Source: Litorivicinus sp. (lineage in GTDB: Bacteria; Pseudomonadota; Gammaproteobacteria; Pseudomonadales; Litorivicinaceae). From it: a stretch of 7,399 nucleotides of DNA. Positions within the stretch are counted from its first letter, which is position 1. Each line of letters opens with the position of its first letter. The notes under the pieces are model-generated. The model saw only the letters and a list, made by a program, of their open reading frames with translations. It was not told where the DNA came from and made no database searches. Shown one piece after another: positions 6,069 to 7,399 of the stretch. The DNA is taken from the NCBI GenBank assembly GCA_018402605.1, contig JAGYIK010000054.1, positions 1-7,399 on the forward strand. The letters are read 5' to 3'. The position numbers and the translations under genes are program-made.

Positions 6069-6812
6069 TTATTCTCCGTTTGATGCATCAGTTGAAGGAG
6101 TGGCCACCCTTTCTACGGGCTGACCTAAGCGGCTGATCTGCGCAATGGGCAGCGATCCGCCTCCTTGAAGGTTCAAATTCAAATCTGCGTTCAGCGAATC
6201 CCAGGACACGGTATCCACTTTCGAATAGGTATAAGGGGCAACTGTTTCTGAAGCGCCGCCACGGTTCACCGTGGCCCGAATGGTATAAGTGCCTGCAGGC
6301 ACTTCCGTGCCATCAGCCTGGCGGCCATCCCAGTTCGCCTGCATGACGCCCGAACTTTGCGGGCCCACTACGATTGAACGAAGCAATACTCCAGAGACAG
6401 GATCATAAATGCCGAGATCCACTTGATCGGCGCCAAAGGGCAGATCCACTTCGATCTGGCTTGGTGTTTGTCCATCGGTGGTAATCCGACCGGTCGGTGC
6501 AAACACCGATTTACCGACCAAATTTGCCCCGGCGAGGATACGATCAGAACGCATTACGTCAGCGACCTCGGTCAGGCTCGTTGACATGTTGGTAATGCCC
6601 TCGAGTTGCGAGAACTGCGCAAGCTGCGCTACGAAAGCTTCGTTTTTCATGGGATCTAGAGGGTTCTGGTTCTGCAGCTGCGTAGTCAGCAACGTTAAGA
6701 ACGCATTGCGGTCCAAATCATCTTCACCGGCCTCTTTGACGAGTTGCGATTCATCATAGTCCCGCTTTGTCACGATGCCGGCGTTTGCAAAAGAAAGATC
6801 TGTGTTCATCAT
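6069..6812 (-). CDS. flgD: FlgD, hook assembly cap (hook scaffolding) protein
   Basis: FlgD caps the growing hook, adds FlgE subunits, and is discarded when the hook is complete. Numbered from the ATG at 6812 (247 residues), the N-terminal capping region is at about 34-76: D-R-N-A-F-L-T-L-L-T-T-Q-L-Q, then N-Q-N-P-L-D-P-M and F-V-A-Q-L-A-Q-F-S-Q-L-E. F38-L-T-L-L42 matches the export-gate motif known in Salmonella FlgD. The C-terminal half holds the FlgD Ig-like/FNIII domain, including N-W-D-G-R at about 160-164 and V-P-A-G-T-Y-T-I-R-A. The start is ambiguous: GTG (6815), ATG (6812) and ATG (6809) are consecutive. GAAGG at 6817-6821 is 1, 4 and 7 nt away respectively, so the two ATGs are favoured; 6812 overlaps the flgC TGA by one base. 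It precedes flgE by 3 nt. FlgD must cap a hook of giant subunits, yet its own length is ordinary. Confidence 0.95.
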   Translation of the reverse strand: MMNTDLSFANAGIVTKRDYDESQLVKEAGEDDLDRNAFLTLLTTQLQNQNPLDPMKNEAFVAQLAQFSQLEGITNMSTSLTEVADVMRSDRILAGANLVGKSVFAPTGRITTDGQTPSQIEVDLPFGADQVDLGIYDPVSGVLLRSIVVGPQSSGVMQANWDGRQADGTEVPAGTYTIRATVNRGGASETVAPYTYSKVDTVSWDSLNADLNLNLQGGGSLPIAQISRLGQPVERVATPSTDASNGE

Positions 6813-7234
6813 CACGCCTTCGTTATATCCAGTGTCCGCATCATCAGCTGACGCGCTGTAGTCACCACTTCCACGTTGTTTTGATACGAACGGGAAGCCG
6901 CCATCATTTCGACCATTTCGGTCACTTCGTTCACATTCGATAGGAACACAAAGCCATCTTTATCGGCTTCGGGGTTACCGGGGTCATGGACCTTCCGCAC
7001 AGGCGAGGTGTCATCGACGATTTCTTGCACTTTGACGCCACCCAAGGCATTGAACCCCGCGTTCACATCTGCCTGCTCGACCAATGCCTTAAATACAGGA
7101 CGCTTTGCGCGATAGGCTTCAGCCTCGGTGGGCGATACAGTCCCAGCGTTGGCTAAGTTCGACGCCGTGGTGTTCATCCGAATCACCTGTGCGTTGAGTG
7201 CCGTACCTGCAATCCCAAAAATGTTCTTAATCAT
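6812..7234 (-). CDS. flgC: FlgC, flagellar proximal rod protein
   Basis: FlgC is a proximal-rod subunit assembled with FlgB and FlgF above the MS ring. The 140 residues are close to the usual length of about 135. The N-terminal helix begins M-I-K-N-I-F-G-I-A-G-T-A-L-N-A-Q and carries the rod signature T23-A-S-N-L-A-N-A. Then come Y41-R-A-K-R-P-V-F, the FlgC motif G65-G-V-K-V at 65-69, and V78-R-K-V-H-D-P-G-N-P-E-A-D-K-D-G-F. The C-terminal helix contains N-E-V-T-E-M-V-E-M-M-A-A-S-R-S-Y-Q-N-N-V-E. The start at 7234 has AAGGA 8 nt upstream, overlapping the flgB stop; the spacer is 11 nt. The 3' end overlaps flgD. All landmarks are intact. Confidence 0.97.
   Translation of the reverse strand: MIKNIFGIAGTALNAQVIRMNTTASNLANAGTVSPTEAEAYRAKRPVFKALVEQADVNAGFNALGGVKVQEIVDDTSPVRKVHDPGNPEADKDGFVFLSNVNEVTEMVEMMAASRSYQNNVEVVTTARQLMMRTLDITKA
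6817..6821 (-). promoter_or_regulatory. Ribosome binding site of flgD
   Basis: GAAGG lies inside the last codons of flgC. It is 4 nt from the ATG at 6812 and 7 nt from the ATG at 6809, and only 1 nt from the GTG at 6815, so it argues against the GTG start. Its placement within flgC and the stop/start overlap imply translational coupling. Confidence 0.55.
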
Positions 7235-7245
7235 GGCTGCCTTCC

Positions 7246-7398
7246 TTATTCACCCTTCAGGGCTTTCCGGATTCCGCTCACACGGCTTTCCAAAAAACGA
7301 AGCGTGGCTTGATAATCTGCTGCCGCTTCACCGTATTTCGCTTGTTCCACGCTGATTTCCACCGTATTGCCATCGACCGCCGCGTTGTACGGCACGCG
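7246..7398 (-). CDS. flgB: FlgB, flagellar proximal rod protein (partial, C-terminus only)
   Basis: FlgB is the most membrane-proximal of the axial rod proteins encoded here. Only the last 50 codons and a TAA stop are in the window; the 5' part lies past the right edge. The visible sequence begins R-V-P-Y-N-A-A-V-D-G-N-T-V-E, which is the conserved FlgB stretch around D-G-N-T-V. It continues with an amphipathic C-terminal helix, E-Q-A-K-Y then D-Y-Q-A-T-L-R-F-L-E-S-R, ending A-L-K-G-E. Its position directly upstream of flgC in the same direction supports the call. The operon promoter is presumably upstream of this gene, outside the window. Confidence 0.93.
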   Translation of the reverse strand, partial: RVPYNAAVDGNTVEISVEQAKYGEAAADYQATLRFLESRVSGIRKALKGE

Positions 7399-7399
7399 A

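Overview
The window lies entirely inside a flagellar rod-hook-ring operon transcribed on the minus strand. In transcription order (right to left) it holds the 3' end of flgB, complete flgC, flgD, flgE, flgF, flgG and flgH, and the 5' end of flgI. This B-C-D-E-F-G-H-I order, a lipoprotein L-ring FlgH and a periplasmic P-ring FlgI point to a diderm bacterium with the gammaproteobacterial/betaproteobacterial type of flagellar cluster. A motile, probably marine gammaproteobacterium is my inference. No sequence here fixes the genus.

Layout by coordinate: 1-172 flgI (partial, N-terminal 57 codons), 184-855 flgH, 867-1652 flgG, 1663-2430 flgF, 2454-6065 flgE, 6069-6812 flgD, 6812-7234 flgC, 7246-7398 flgB (partial, last 50 codons). 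Spacers are 11, 11, 10, 23 and 3 nt, flgC and flgD overlap, and flgB-flgC is 11 nt apart. Most genes have a purine-rich Shine-Dalgarno site overlapping or just after the upstream stop codon. I see no internal promoter or terminator, so this reads as one translationally coupled transcript whose promoter lies beyond the right edge. There is no gene-free stretch over 23 nt and no convincing plus-strand gene.

Together the genes build the axial structure from the inner membrane outward: FlgB, FlgC and FlgF form the proximal rod, FlgG the distal rod, FlgI and FlgH the P- and L-ring bushing, FlgD the cap that assembles the hook, and FlgE the hook.

The unusual element is flgE. It encodes 1203 residues where about 400-450 is usual in gammaproteobacteria. 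Both ends are canonical (residues 1 to about 240 and about 1020 to 1203), and about 775 residues are inserted between them. The insertion has no cysteine and is rich in Thr, Ser, Ala and Asp. It appears to be built from diverged repeats: a 38-residue tandem pair, a recurring strand-helix-hairpin module, and a motif of the form RP(L/I)F(V/L)xK found once near the start of the insertion and twice near its end. It is best read as a giant hook protein with several extra surface domains. The rest of the window is ordinary flagellar machinery.
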